A stretch of 64,000 nt of DNA from the NCBI GenBank assembly GCA_013214025.1, contig JABSRN010000042.1:99723-163722 (forward strand), written 5' to 3'. Below, one piece after another: positions 46,745-55,716 of the stretch (position 1 is the first letter of the stretch; every line of letters begins with the position of its first letter). A program made the translations under genes and the position numbers. A model generated the notes under the pieces. The model ran no database searches. It saw nothing but the letters and a program-made list of their open reading frames with translations, and was not told the DNA's origin. Source of the DNA: Polyangiaceae bacterium. GTDB taxonomy: Bacteria; Myxococcota_A; Polyangia; Polyangiales; Polyangiaceae.

Positions 46745-46805
46745 CTAGGTTCTGGCCAACACAGGCTCCCGCCCCCCCTCGATGGAGCCTTTGCGGAGAC
46801 CCCGA

Positions 46806-47993
46806 ATGCTCGACTTTGATCCCTTCTCGTTAGATTTTCACGCCGATCCGTACCCCACGTACAAGATCCTACGGGACGATTACCCCCTCTATCACAACGA
46901 GCGACTCAATTTTTGGGCGCTCTCTCGATACGAAGACGTGGTCAAGGCGTCGCTTGATTGGGAGACCTACAGTTCGGCGGGCGGCACCAGCTTGGAGTTT
47001 CCACCGTCGGTGGTGAAGATGCTGCCGCCGTACATTATCTACATGGACCCACCCAGGCAGGTACGCCTGCGCAAACTGGTGAGCAAAGGTTTTACTCCTC
47101 GCCGTGTTGCCAGTCTCGAAGAGGGTATCCGCGAGACGGCGCGCGACTTGCTCAAGCCCTTGGTGGCGCGCGGTTCCTTCGACTTCGTCAAAGAGTTTGC
47201 CTCGGTGTTGCCCATGGCTGTCATCGGGAAGCTCATCGGCTTCCCCGATTCGGACTTGGACATGATCCGCGAAAAGTCAGCGGACATGTTGACCCGCACT
47301 CCAGGCAGCTCCGAGATCCCTCCTGAGGCGGCCAAGGCTGGCTACAAGCTGCTCAAGTACTACCTCAACTTCGTGCAAGAGGCGCGCAAGAACCCACCGG
47401 ACAACGTACTCGGCGCGCTATTAGAGGCCGAGGTAGCTGACGACGCTGGCGGTCAACTCGAAAAACTAACGGACGACGAGCTGGTCGCCTTTGCCATGCT
47501 ATTTGGCACCGCGGGCGCGGAAACTGCCGTCAAGCTATTAGGCAATCTCTGCGCCTTGTTCCAGGAGGAACCCGATGTGCTCCAGCGCATCATGGCTGAC
47601 ACCAGCCTGCTCAAAAGCGCGACCGAAGAGGCCCTGCGCCTCTTGCCCCCCTCGCAATACCAAGGTCGAACACTAACCCGCGACGTCACGATGTACGGCA
47701 AGACCATGCGCGAAGGTGACCGAGTCATTCTGCTCACCGGAGCCGCCTGTCGTGACGAACGGGAGTACGAGAACCCTGACAAGTTCGACATCGACCGCTC
47801 CATCCCGATCTCTTTGGCGTTTGGTCATGGCATTCACAAATGTTTGGGGGCTCCGCTGGCACGCAACGAAGTACGTATCTGTTTCGAGGAGTTCTTCAAA
47901 CTGGTGAGCAGCTACAAGATCGATCACGACAAGACCGAGCGTGTGTTCATGAGCAACGTGCACGGCTACTCGGGTATCCCCATTAGTTTCTAA
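46806..47993 (+). CDS. Cytochrome P450 (paralogue of the P450 at 39.2 kb)
   Basis: From ATG 46806, preceded by GGAGA, the product is 395 residues. The I-helix region is MLFGTAGAETAVKLLGN, the ExxR helix EEALR and the haem loop FGHGIHKCLGAPLARNE. Its start LDFDPFSLDFHADPYPTYKI and FWALSRYEDV closely resemble the P450 at 39161-40336. It is followed by a TetR gene about 170 bases downstream. A palindromic operator candidate precedes it. The substrate is unknown. Confidence 0.94.
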   Translation: MLDFDPFSLDFHADPYPTYKILRDDYPLYHNERLNFWALSRYEDVVKASLDWETYSSAGGTSLEFPPSVVKMLPPYIIYMDPPRQVRLRKLVSKGFTPRRVASLEEGIRETARDLLKPLVARGSFDFVKEFASVLPMAVIGKLIGFPDSDLDMIREKSADMLTRTPGSSEIPPEAAKAGYKLLKYYLNFVQEARKNPPDNVLGALLEAEVADDAGGQLEKLTDDELVAFAMLFGTAGAETAVKLLGNLCALFQEEPDVLQRIMADTSLLKSATEEALRLLPPSQYQGRTLTRDVTMYGKTMREGDRVILLTGAACRDEREYENPDKFDIDRSIPISLAFGHGIHKCLGAPLARNEVRICFEEFFKLVSSYKIDHDKTERVFMSNVHGYSGIPISF

Positions 47994-48162
47994 GCCCCGT
48001 TTCTTGCGTTCTCAGGGCTTGACCCGCCCCGGCTCGACGAAACCGCGTCGCGCCGGATATGCTCGCCCGTGGGATTCGAGGCAGTGAGCCCGAGGTGGCC
48101 CTTGCTCATGTGAGAATCATGACCTACCTTTAGTAGAAGGCCATTCCCCGTGGCTACCCGCC

Positions 48163-48903
48163 ATGTCCGAGACTTCCGACCCGCCTGTGCCCGACAACAA
48201 AGCATCTTCCGACGCTCCCCCGGCACTCGCCTGGCAGCGCCGAGCCCTAGCTCGCTCTCTCACGGACGCGCGCAGTCGCTCGAGAGACCACGCCGAGCGG
48301 TTGGTCGCCGCCGCCAGAAAGCTCGCAGCCTCCCAGGGTCCGGACTTTAGCGTCGCCGAAGTGGTTAAACTTGCGAAGAGCTCCATCAAGACCTTCTATC
48401 GCTACTTCGAGGGCAAAGAAGCGCTACTGCTCGCTGTCTTCGAGGAAGAAAGCGCGCGCGGTGCCAAGCACTTGCGGCGAATGGTCGACGAGCACCAGGA
48501 GCCACGGGATCGCTTGTTCACAGCGGTCACCGGGCTTTACAGCTTGCTAGCCCAACGGGACAAACGCTCCGGCGATACAACCCGACAATACCCGGCCTTC
48601 TTGGTACGCCAGCACTTGCATCTGCAGCAGAGCCAGGCGGATCGGTTGCGGGCCGCGATCTCGCCGTGGGTGGCTTGTATCGAAGAAGAGCTGGATGGCG
48701 CAGCGGAGGCGGGGCTACTCGCCGAGCGCAATCGCCACCGGGACGCCCGCACGATCTACGACATGATCCTGTCCCACACCCATGAGCTCGCACTGGAGCG
48801 GGACCCGCCCAGCGCCGACGAGCTGGCCCGCTACGTTTGGCAATACACGTCGGCCGCCCTCGGACTCGACACCGCGGGCTGGACAGCGCCCACCACCCCC
48901 TAG
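48163..48903 (+). CDS. TetR-family transcriptional regulator
   Basis: The 246-residue product has an N-terminal TetR helix-turn-helix after about 45 extra residues (AERLVAAARKLAASQGPDFS, VAEVVKLAKSSIKTFYRYFE, GKEALLLAVFEEE). The ligand-binding domain follows. Family members usually repress nearby genes and release DNA on binding a small molecule. The palindrome upstream of the adjacent P450 gene is a plausible target. The next gene (ICMT-like) begins 38 bases downstream. Confidence 0.88.
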   Translation: MSETSDPPVPDNKASSDAPPALAWQRRALARSLTDARSRSRDHAERLVAAARKLAASQGPDFSVAEVVKLAKSSIKTFYRYFEGKEALLLAVFEEESARGAKHLRRMVDEHQEPRDRLFTAVTGLYSLLAQRDKRSGDTTRQYPAFLVRQHLHLQQSQADRLRAAISPWVACIEEELDGAAEAGLLAERNRHRDARTIYDMILSHTHELALERDPPSADELARYVWQYTSAALGLDTAGWTAPTTP

Positions 48904-48940
48904 CCCGCCAGCGCGCATTGTCAGAGAAGTAGCGCACCTG

Positions 48941-49510
48941 ATGCCGCAAGTTCAGAATCTCGCTTTGGCTCTGTTCCTCGTCGCCACCTGCGCCGGAGCC
49001 TACTCGGCGAATGCTAACGATCTTCACAGAATTGATTTTCTTCTGTATGGGGCTGCGACCGCCATCCTCGTCGTGAACACCGCCCGACGAAGCCCCGCCC
49101 TCACGTCAGACGACCGACTCTGGGTATCGGCTGTGTGCGCCGTTTCCAGCGTGTACTACCTGGCCTTTGAAGCCGGACCGGTGTTCTCCGCCGTCCTCGT
49201 GCTGCATGTGCTCGGAGATCTCAGCCTGATCTACCTGGGGCGTTCCTTCGCGATCTTTCCGGCGCGTCGGGAGTTGCGGCTCGGGGGTCTCTACTCCTAC
49301 GTGCGCCACCCCGCTTACGCCAGCTACATCGCCACCGACCTGATGTTTGTAGTGAGCTCCCCGTCACTACGGAACGGGATGGTTGCGGCCGTGGGAATCA
49401 GCTTGCTGCTGGTGCGCGTACACCTAGAGGAGCGCTTGCTGAATGCCGATCCCAACTACCAGCGCTATTGCGAAAGCACCCGCTACCGGCTGCTGCCGGG
49501 CATCTACTGA
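48941..49510 (+). CDS. ICMT/PEMT-like membrane methyltransferase
   Basis: From ATG 48941 the product is 189 residues with several TM helices. The C-terminal half has GLYSYVRHPAYASYIATDL, then HLEERLLNADPNYQRYCEST and RYRLLPGIY, the isoprenylcysteine carboxyl methyltransferase family signature (GxYxxVRHPxY, EExxL, Y..Y...RYR..P). Bacterial members methylate diverse small molecules or lipids. It follows the TetR gene closely, so it may be part of the P450-associated pathway. Confidence 0.82.
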   Translation: MPQVQNLALALFLVATCAGAYSANANDLHRIDFLLYGAATAILVVNTARRSPALTSDDRLWVSAVCAVSSVYYLAFEAGPVFSAVLVLHVLGDLSLIYLGRSFAIFPARRELRLGGLYSYVRHPAYASYIATDLMFVVSSPSLRNGMVAAVGISLLLVRVHLEERLLNADPNYQRYCESTRYRLLPGIY

Positions 49511-49536
49511 GCCGAAGACTCAGCCCGAAGACTCTG

Positions 49537-50361
49537 TCAGAGCAGCCAGACAGCGGCCCAGATCGGCGCCACGTAGAGCGGATCGAGATAAGGCTCGTAG
49601 TAGGAGACTGGGTACTCCTCCACGACCACTTCTTCGATAACCTCATCTCCGGCGACAGCGTCATCCGACGACGAAGCCTGGCCCTTGTCCAAAGACTCGT
49701 CCTCCGCCTCTTGCTTTCGCAGGGCCAGATTCAACTCAGCGCCCTGCCGGATGATGTCCTGCAATACATCGTCACCGCTCACGGGGCCGTCCGCCGCCTC
49801 GTAGGCCAGTTCGTCCACAGCGATGGCGCTATTGCAGATCTCTTCGATCTCGTTCCAGCTTTCGGGATCCGTGATGGCCATTTGCCAGCTGTCCTCGCTC
49901 TCCGCGAAACGCCCCTCGCCGACAAAACTCATGAAGATGATCTCGCTGGGCTTGAGGCCCTTGTAGCTAGCCACCGCCACCCGCATATCATCCCAGCGGT
50001 CTTGATTGAGGTAGTCGACCCAAAGGGCCTCGTCGTCAAAATCGAACATGTTCTCGAAAGCGAAGTCTCCGGTCTCCAAGTCCACAGCGCCGTACACATC
50101 CATGGTCTTCAGACAATCGCTGTAGCGACCGAAAAAACCCGTCAATACCTGACGCCCCTTGGCCGTCGGGGCGTAGTGCTTTTTGTCAACGATTTCTGTG
50201 TAATCCCGCTTGTATAACCACTCCAACACGGTCTCCAAGTGCTGGTCGTCCCCCTCCAAAAGCAACGGAAAGGTGACGGGGTGATTGATCATGCGTTCCA
50301 ACAAGTAGACGCCCGCAAAACACGCGCGCTCCTCTGGGCTGATCTGGTGGGGTTTGGACAT
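49537..50361 (-). CDS. Unrecognised protein, last gene of the DUF350 cassette
   Basis: From ATG 50361 the product is 274 residues. The N-terminal ~80 residues (ERACFAGVYLLERMINHPVT, VLEWLYKRDYTEIVDKKHYA) look like a winged-helix-type fold. The middle is acidic (FENMFDFDDEALWVDYLNQD), and the end is Glu/Asp-rich before a short hydrophobic C-terminus (LYVAPIWAAVWLL). There is no signal peptide. It begins 1 base after the DUF350 gene ends, so it is surely co-expressed with it. I do not recognise the family. Confidence 0.75.
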   Translation of the reverse strand: MSKPHQISPEERACFAGVYLLERMINHPVTFPLLLEGDDQHLETVLEWLYKRDYTEIVDKKHYAPTAKGRQVLTGFFGRYSDCLKTMDVYGAVDLETGDFAFENMFDFDDEALWVDYLNQDRWDDMRVAVASYKGLKPSEIIFMSFVGEGRFAESEDSWQMAITDPESWNEIEEICNSAIAVDELAYEAADGPVSGDDVLQDIIRQGAELNLALRKQEAEDESLDKGQASSSDDAVAGDEVIEEVVVEEYPVSYYEPYLDPLYVAPIWAAVWLL

Positions 50362-50362
50362 C

Positions 50363-51235
50363 TTAGAATACACCTGTGATGAATCGCGCAAGCACAACGA
50401 CGAGACACCCCTCGACAAGGGCCACCCCCCAATTTTGATCGCGCACCAGCTCGTGATTCAGGTCATGACCGGGCAACATGATCTTGTCGAACAGCCAACG
50501 AAAACAATGCAGCGCCACGGTGCTGCCCACGAACCAGGCCGCGAGCACCACCAATGATGCTGTCTGACTGACTGCGTACGCCAGCATGTGACCGGTCGCG
50601 ACCAATGACAGTCCATAACTGATGGCGACGGCGACATTGCCCCGCTCGATTTCAGCGTGCAGTGCGAAGGGCGTGAGTCGTTGGTAAATCTTGGTGAACA
50701 CCAGAAATGCCATCTGGGTTGCCACGAAAAATATCGACGCGTCCAATAGGCGTAGACTAAAGCTCAAGCCTTCAATCTGAATCGCCTCGGCAATGACCAT
50801 TCCGGAGCCGAGATATCCGCCCGCCTGCACCAAAGCGGCCGCAATATTCCGCTCGGCGATTGCTGTCGGTAGCGAGAAACTGGGAAAGCTAAAGCGATCC
50901 ATCGCCAGCTGGTTCCCAATCAAGAGCAGCGCCCCCACCAGGCCGGTGACCGCGAGATCCAAGAGATCCATGCCCAAGTGGGCCAGACCGCCTGCCGTCA
51001 AGACACCGAACAGCACGCCACCCAAAGCGAAGAGATAGGCGGCGAAGGCAATCGCCACGGCAGGGTTGTCCGTCTTGGCCAGCTCATCCTTGAGCTCGTA
51101 GCGACGGCTCGCGCTGTAGATCCGGCGCCCCAACAGAATGACCAACAGGGCCACCCCCAAGTAGACGAGAGCGACCGGCTGATTCAGCTCAGCTAGGGCA
51201 CTGCGGTCGAATAAGCGTTGTAGAAGTTCTTGCAT
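50363..51235 (-). CDS. Double DUF350 membrane protein (YjfL-like)
   Basis: The 290-residue product has about eight TM helices arranged as two DUF350 units (about 60-140: KTDNPAVAIAFAAYLFALGG; about 190-285: IERGNVAVAISYGLSLVATG). DUF350 proteins such as YjfL and YgiV-neighbours are of unknown function, possibly ion-related, and occur in envelope-stress operons. Single-unit members are about 130 residues; this is a duplicated form. It sits between a lipoprotein gene (24 bases upstream) and an unrecognised gene (1 base downstream). Confidence 0.88.
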   Translation of the reverse strand: MQELLQRLFDRSALAELNQPVALVYLGVALLVILLGRRIYSASRRYELKDELAKTDNPAVAIAFAAYLFALGGVLFGVLTAGGLAHLGMDLLDLAVTGLVGALLLIGNQLAMDRFSFPSFSLPTAIAERNIAAALVQAGGYLGSGMVIAEAIQIEGLSFSLRLLDASIFFVATQMAFLVFTKIYQRLTPFALHAEIERGNVAVAISYGLSLVATGHMLAYAVSQTASLVVLAAWFVGSTVALHCFRWLFDKIMLPGHDLNHELVRDQNWGVALVEGCLVVVLARFITGVF

Positions 51236-51258
51236 TACGAAAACTCAGCTGGACCGCC

Positions 51259-52209
51259 TCAGCGGCGAGACCGAAAGCCCCCAGAGCGGAACCCGCCAGA
51301 GCGAAAGCCACCACCGAAACTGCGACGACTGCCTCCGAAGCGGGACGAAGGTCGTGACATGGGGCGCTTCGCCATCGTGTTGCGCTTGGGGCTACCGAAA
51401 CCACCGCTCCGCTTGCTAGGCCCAGCGTTGCGAGCCCGAAAGGCACGTTGAGAAGCGCTGGGCTTGCGCAACGAAGACCTGATACCCGACTTCGCCGAGC
51501 GTCCGTGATTGGGCGATCGCACGCGGGAGCTGCGAGTGGCCAGGCGAGTCGAACCACTGGACCGCACATGAGTCCGGGTACGAGTGATGTAGCGGGCGTG
51601 GCTCACCCGCGCGTATCCCATACCGTAATATCGGGGGTAGTAACCGAAGCCAAACGGCGACATGTAAAAGGGATGAGGCCGAAACATGTAGTGATACAAC
51701 AGCAAGGACGAGAGCAAATGCGAGCTGTGATAGTGGTGGTGGTGGCCGTAGATCTGCTCGTTCCCTGAAACGTAGACCTCTGCCTTCTTATCAGTCTTTT
51801 TCTCGATCTCGATGGTCGCGACCTCTTGGACCTCACCCTTCGCGGGCTCTGCGGTGAGGGAAAAACCTTTGATCTTATCGTCGCCGTATTCCGTGACCCG
51901 CAAAAAATCCACCTTGCCGTCGGCGTTGAGATCCAAGTTATTGATGCCACCTTTTTGGTTGAGCAGCTTCTCCAACTCTTCAGCGTCTTTGGCGTGTTTC
52001 ACCAAATCGCCGACAGCTTGCAGATCCAAGCCATCACTGGCTTCCAAGGCGGAGGTGATCTTGACGTCCCCGTAGGTGGGAGCCGCCGCCTGCTGTTCAC
52101 AGCCGGTCAGCAACACGCTCAGCGTCAAGACGCCAGCCCAAACGATACAATCGCAGGGCACGGCCCCGGGCGTGCGGGCCGAGTAAAATAAAGGATGCGC
52201 AGTGATCAT
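51259..52209 (-). CDS. Lipoprotein with His-rich segment and Arg/Ser/Gly-rich tail
   Basis: From ATG 52209 the product is 316 residues with signal and lipobox LLTGC. A region of about 110 residues follows (DAEELEKLLNQKGGINNLDL, NADGKVDFLRVTEYGD, EF-hand-like), then a His cluster (YGHHHHYHSSH), Tyr/Phe/Pro-rich stretch and an Arg/Ser/Gly tail ending in GGFRSGG repeats. The tail resembles that of YjfM/YgiB-type (DUF1190) lipoproteins that accompany DUF350 proteins, but the core is different. Metal binding by the His cluster is possible. Confidence 0.78.
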   Translation of the reverse strand: MITAHPLFYSARTPGAVPCDCIVWAGVLTLSVLLTGCEQQAAAPTYGDVKITSALEASDGLDLQAVGDLVKHAKDAEELEKLLNQKGGINNLDLNADGKVDFLRVTEYGDDKIKGFSLTAEPAKGEVQEVATIEIEKKTDKKAEVYVSGNEQIYGHHHHYHSSHLLSSLLLYHYMFRPHPFYMSPFGFGYYPRYYGMGYARVSHARYITRTRTHVRSSGSTRLATRSSRVRSPNHGRSAKSGIRSSLRKPSASQRAFRARNAGPSKRSGGFGSPKRNTMAKRPMSRPSSRFGGSRRSFGGGFRSGGFRSGGFRSRR

Positions 52210-52438
52210 CGTTGGGTGTTCCAGGCTGGAGAATTCTCGAGCAGACGCACGACATAGCACAAGCCACGCCCCTCAACACACACCGTCGGCAGCGATCGGG
52301 ACAGGATTGTCTGTCTTTTTGTTGTTCGCAGCGTCAGCACGACCTAGAGCGTCACCAGACCCAGCGCAATTCCCAAAAAACGCTGAAGGCGAGCTCCATT
52401 TCCGGAGCCCGCCAACAGTCTAGTCATTCACCCGGCGT

Positions 52439-53230
52439 TCAGAGCTCACAGGAGGTCGCCGGATCCTTGCAGTACGCACCCACCACCATATCGTAGGGCA
52501 GCAAAGCATCGTCTACGCCACCCACTCCGCCATCGACCTCGGGGGGGAACAATTCCTCGTTGCTAGAGCCGTTGTGGCAGTTAACACAGCCGTCCATGTG
52601 GCCACCCATGTAGACGGCGGGCTCCAGTTCACAGTTGGTCAGCACTTCGAGAGCGGGGTTGGTCTTGATCCAGAACCACTGGCCCGGGTACTCGGACTCA
52701 CTCAGTGAGAGATCCTTCTTCATGATAGTGATGCCCATCAGCACGCTATCAAGATCGTAGTTGTGCTTCACAATAATGGTACCGTCTGGCATCTCCAGCT
52801 GACCGAATCCCGCGTCGGTCACCCCGCCGTCCGCGGCTTCCCAATCAGTGAGCGCCGCCTCTCCCGTGGGGTTCACCCAAGCGGCCAATAGCTTGCCATG
52901 AGCCGAGGCGACAAAGGGCAACCGCGGTGTGAAGTCTGCTGCGTAGAAGGGCGACCAACTGGTGCTGTAGCCCGCCGCTGTCATTTCGGCGATGATGCTG
53001 TCTGCTACCATTGCGCGGGCGTCAGCGGCCGCATCGAAATTGCAAACAGGCGCTGAGCCGTCGCCGCCACCCGCGCCCGCCGTTTCAGTGGAGCTATCGT
53101 TTGTCGCAGTGCCACCAGTTCCGTAGCTGCCGGTTCCCGAGTCCGTCGTTGTTGCGGCGTTGTCTTCCGTGTCGCAACCGAACGTCAACACCGCAGCGAC
53201 AGCGGTGCTGGCGGGGATAAATCTAATCAT
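52439..53230 (-). CDS. Cytochrome P460-like haem lipoprotein
   Basis: From ATG 53230 the product is 263 residues with a lipobox (LTFGC). After a Gly/Thr-rich linker comes a P460-type domain: PDGTIIVKHNYDL, TIMKKDLSLSESEYPGQWFW, and a C-terminal c-type haem motif GCVNCHNGS. P460 proteins contain a covalently crosslinked haem and oxidise hydroxylamine or related small molecules; distant homologues have other roles. It is the last gene of the minus-strand redox cluster. Confidence 0.75.
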   Translation of the reverse strand: MIRFIPASTAVAAVLTFGCDTEDNAATTTDSGTGSYGTGGTATNDSSTETAGAGGGDGSAPVCNFDAAADARAMVADSIIAEMTAAGYSTSWSPFYAADFTPRLPFVASAHGKLLAAWVNPTGEAALTDWEAADGGVTDAGFGQLEMPDGTIIVKHNYDLDSVLMGITIMKKDLSLSESEYPGQWFWIKTNPALEVLTNCELEPAVYMGGHMDGCVNCHNGSSNEELFPPEVDGGVGGVDDALLPYDMVVGAYCKDPATSCEL

Positions 53231-53460
53231 TCGAGCGAAACCTTTCGAAGCGATGAGTTCGAACAGCATACTTTCATTTCGGGAATACAATAAGAGTTCC
53301 TCTCGTAGTTCCCATGGGCCGCCGCCGATTGTTTCCTGCGACTGCACGCCTGGGCGGCCAGCGTTCTACGCTGTTCCTCCTGCGGGCACCCATCTGCCTG
53401 CCTCGCGGCTTGCCCTGGCCGGCCTGCCCAGTGCGCCCACTTCCCCACTGGGCGGGCTAC

Positions 53461-54828
53461 TCAGAACGCCGCCAGCAACTGGAGGTCGATGCGCTCGTTC
53501 TTGACCGCGTCTGGGGTGTAGACGCCGGTCAATCGGCCTCGCACATTTTCGAGCAGCAGGAATACAGCACCCAGGTGGTGCCTATCCGATGTGTTCGAGA
53601 ACACCTTGCTGCCGTTGGGGACGTCTTTTGCCGATTGGCTCTGCGCCTCGAACATGTACCCGGTGCTTAGCCACGGGGTGAACGAATAGCTGATTTCGCT
53701 AAACGCCGTCACGCTCCGATTCGTAGCGCGAAGGTTCTTGTCGCGGTCGAAACCAAACATCGCGCCCCCCCAAATAGACAGGAGATTCCAATGATACTTA
53801 ACATCAGCACCCACCCGCCGAATGTCATCCGTTGGGCTCCCGTCAACCGTAGACACTTCGCCCGAATACGCCCAGCTGCCGAATGTGAGAACCATATTAT
53901 CGAGGGGGCTTTCGCTGTCCAGATCGAGTGCCGGCTCCTTCCCCAAGAAGTCCATGCCACCTATCTTGAGCCCGAGGTGCGCGTACTTGTCCATGGCGGA
54001 ACCGGGCGCTTTGTTCTGTACCGTGCCCAGGGCGTAGAAGCCCCGGCGTAGCACGGTTCCGTTCATCTCGACGCCGACTCTGCCTTGCCCCACTGTGTGC
54101 CCAGAAATGTTACTCGTGCCGAGCTGGAAGGGCGCAAATAGGCGTTCGTTGTTTTTGAACAACGTGGTCCATTGCTCGAAGCGACCCACCCGAAAGTTCA
54201 GCTCAGGCCTGTCAGCAATCTTCGCGAAATGCAGGAACAGCTCGTTAGGCGCTCCCTGTCCGGCCCAGGTCCCGAAGACGGAAACGTGTTCGCTGAGAGC
54301 ATTGCCAAACAAGAAGCTGAATGCTGGGGATGCCAGGGCAACCTCTTCGGTCGCAGCCTCATCGTTGGTGGCCGATGCCGAGAAGCGAGCAGCGATGGCA
54401 ATCGGTATCTTGATGGGTAGCTGCGTCGTCATCGGAGACGTGCCCTCCATCGCTACCGGCGACGGATCCCGCAGGGTGTAGTCGGCAGTTGACAAGCCCG
54501 GCCAGTGGTAACCCTGCCTTCGGAAGACATCGCCGAACTCTGATCGTCGCGTGATGTAGGAGTGACACGTTGAGCACGGCATGTTGTAGGCCCGCGCGAA
54601 GGCCGGCAGGGCTGTTGCATCTTCGGGAGCCATGGCCAACAGAGTGACGAGCAGTAGCGCACAGCGAAAAATGGCACGGCGACAAACGGCATGCCGAGAA
54701 AGTACTCGTGCCCCCCTTGGTAACCGCCGCGAGGCCCGCCGCGAGGCCCACCGCGAGACGACCGGCGCTAGACCAGCGCAACGCGGGCCCTGGCAACCTT
54801 TTAGCAAGTGTTGGCTTCGATGCATCAT
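53461..54828 (-). CDS. CXXCH-containing outer-membrane beta-barrel protein
   Basis: From ATG 54828 the product is 455 residues. A hydrophobic stretch (FRCALLLVTLLAMAPEDATA) precedes YNMPCSTCHSYITRRSEFGD and VFRRQGYHWPG, the haem-c motif followed by the FGxxFRxxGY pattern of barrel-type cytochrome proteins. Alternating beta strands fill the rest up to a terminal Phe (LQLLAAF), typical of outer-membrane barrels. About 50 Arg-rich residues precede the signal, which is odd; no better start codon exists in frame. It may carry electrons to or through the outer membrane. Confidence 0.72.
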   Translation of the reverse strand: MMHRSQHLLKGCQGPRCAGLAPVVSRWASRRASRRLPRGARVLSRHAVCRRAIFRCALLLVTLLAMAPEDATALPAFARAYNMPCSTCHSYITRRSEFGDVFRRQGYHWPGLSTADYTLRDPSPVAMEGTSPMTTQLPIKIPIAIAARFSASATNDEAATEEVALASPAFSFLFGNALSEHVSVFGTWAGQGAPNELFLHFAKIADRPELNFRVGRFEQWTTLFKNNERLFAPFQLGTSNISGHTVGQGRVGVEMNGTVLRRGFYALGTVQNKAPGSAMDKYAHLGLKIGGMDFLGKEPALDLDSESPLDNMVLTFGSWAYSGEVSTVDGSPTDDIRRVGADVKYHWNLLSIWGGAMFGFDRDKNLRATNRSVTAFSEISYSFTPWLSTGYMFEAQSQSAKDVPNGSKVFSNTSDRHHLGAVFLLLENVRGRLTGVYTPDAVKNERIDLQLLAAF

Positions 54829-54832
54829 AGGA

Positions 54833-55321
54833 CTAGCGCACCACGATAGAGTAGTTGGCCATCTCAACAGGGTGGACCGTGCAGGCGTATTGGTACGTCC
54901 CAGGCACGTCGAAGGTGTGCTCAAAGTCGCCAACCAAAAGATCAGCCGAAGCTCCCAGTTCGCCATCGCTCGTGACATTGTGGCTTTCTGCATCCGAAAA
55001 ATGCCAGCGGACCGTCGTGCCGGCAGCTACTGTGCATTCTAGGCCGTCTTCTTCTTCGCAGCCGCACTGATTGCGATAGGCAAACTGTTGAACCAGCAGC
55101 AACGCCTCCCCCGGGTTCGTACACGCCACGAAGGGAATGACGCTGGGGACATCATTGTCAGGCTTGGCGTCCCTATCGCTACCAGCTGTATCTGTCGACG
55201 GAGAACTGGCTGCCGAGGGCGGCTCAAAAGCGTCGTCGTAGGGCACGCAAGCCAGGTAGGGCACGCAAGCTACCCCCAATAACGCCACCGCCCGTCGAAT
55301 CGTCACCCATCTTGTTCGCAT
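54833..55321 (-). CDS. Exported cupredoxin (plastocyanin-like)
   Basis: The 162-residue product has a signal sequence with a possible lipobox. A cupredoxin domain follows, with ligands His in SDAESHNVTSDG, Cys and His in YQYACTVHPVEM, and the terminal Met. A second Cys pair (QCGCEEEDGLEC) is extra. It is a single-copper electron carrier by family. It begins 11 bases downstream of a monohaem cytochrome gene's stop. The signal peptide contains a duplicated ACVPYL/ACVPYD caused by an 18-bp tandem repeat. Confidence 0.85.
   Translation of the reverse strand: MRTRWVTIRRAVALLGVACVPYLACVPYDDAFEPPSAASSPSTDTAGSDRDAKPDNDVPSVIPFVACTNPGEALLLVQQFAYRNQCGCEEEDGLECTVAAGTTVRWHFSDAESHNVTSDGELGASADLLVGDFEHTFDVPGTYQYACTVHPVEMANYSIVVR
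55238..55273. repeat. 18-bp tandem duplication in the cupredoxin signal-peptide region
   Basis: GTAGGGCACGCAAGCCAG (55238-55255) is followed by GTAGGGCACGCAAGCTAC (55256-55273), two near-identical in-frame copies. Confidence 0.9.
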
Positions 55322-55332
55322 GACGGCCCGGC

Positions 55333-55716
55333 CTACTTTCCTTGCGCCAGATTGCGCGCGTGTACCAAAAACCTAATTATCTTCTTGGCGTCCGGCTTGT
55401 CGATATTTGAGTGAGCTTTGCGCATCATCTTGATGACGTATACTTTGATGCCGGCTCGGTCAAAGTTCGAACCGGTCATTGGGGTGACCCCCGTTTGTAG
55501 CGCGATGATGGGTCGCCTCATTTCATGACACTTGGTGCATCGCACCTTGAAGACCTTGTAGTTGGCTGCGTATTCGCCCTTGAACTGCTTGAAATCGAGG
55601 ACCATGGCTTTGCCTTTGCCGATGGTCTTGAGCTGGCCGTTGGCCCCAGCGGATGTCCCCCACAGAAACAAAGCCATAGCCATGCCAGAGCTCAGCAGTC
55701 TTCCCAAATTCATCAC
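55333..55716 (-). CDS. Small monohaem c-type cytochrome
   Basis: The 127-residue product has a signal peptide (GMAMALFLWGTSAGANG) and one haem motif, VRCTKCHEMRRPI, with Met residues further on (VTPMTGSNFD, IKMMRKAHSN) that could serve as sixth ligand. It is periplasmic. It precedes the cupredoxin gene, consistent with electron exchange between them. Confidence 0.8.
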   Translation of the reverse strand: MMNLGRLLSSGMAMALFLWGTSAGANGQLKTIGKGKAMVLDFKQFKGEYAANYKVFKVRCTKCHEMRRPIIALQTGVTPMTGSNFDRAGIKVYVIKMMRKAHSNIDKPDAKKIIRFLVHARNLAQGK

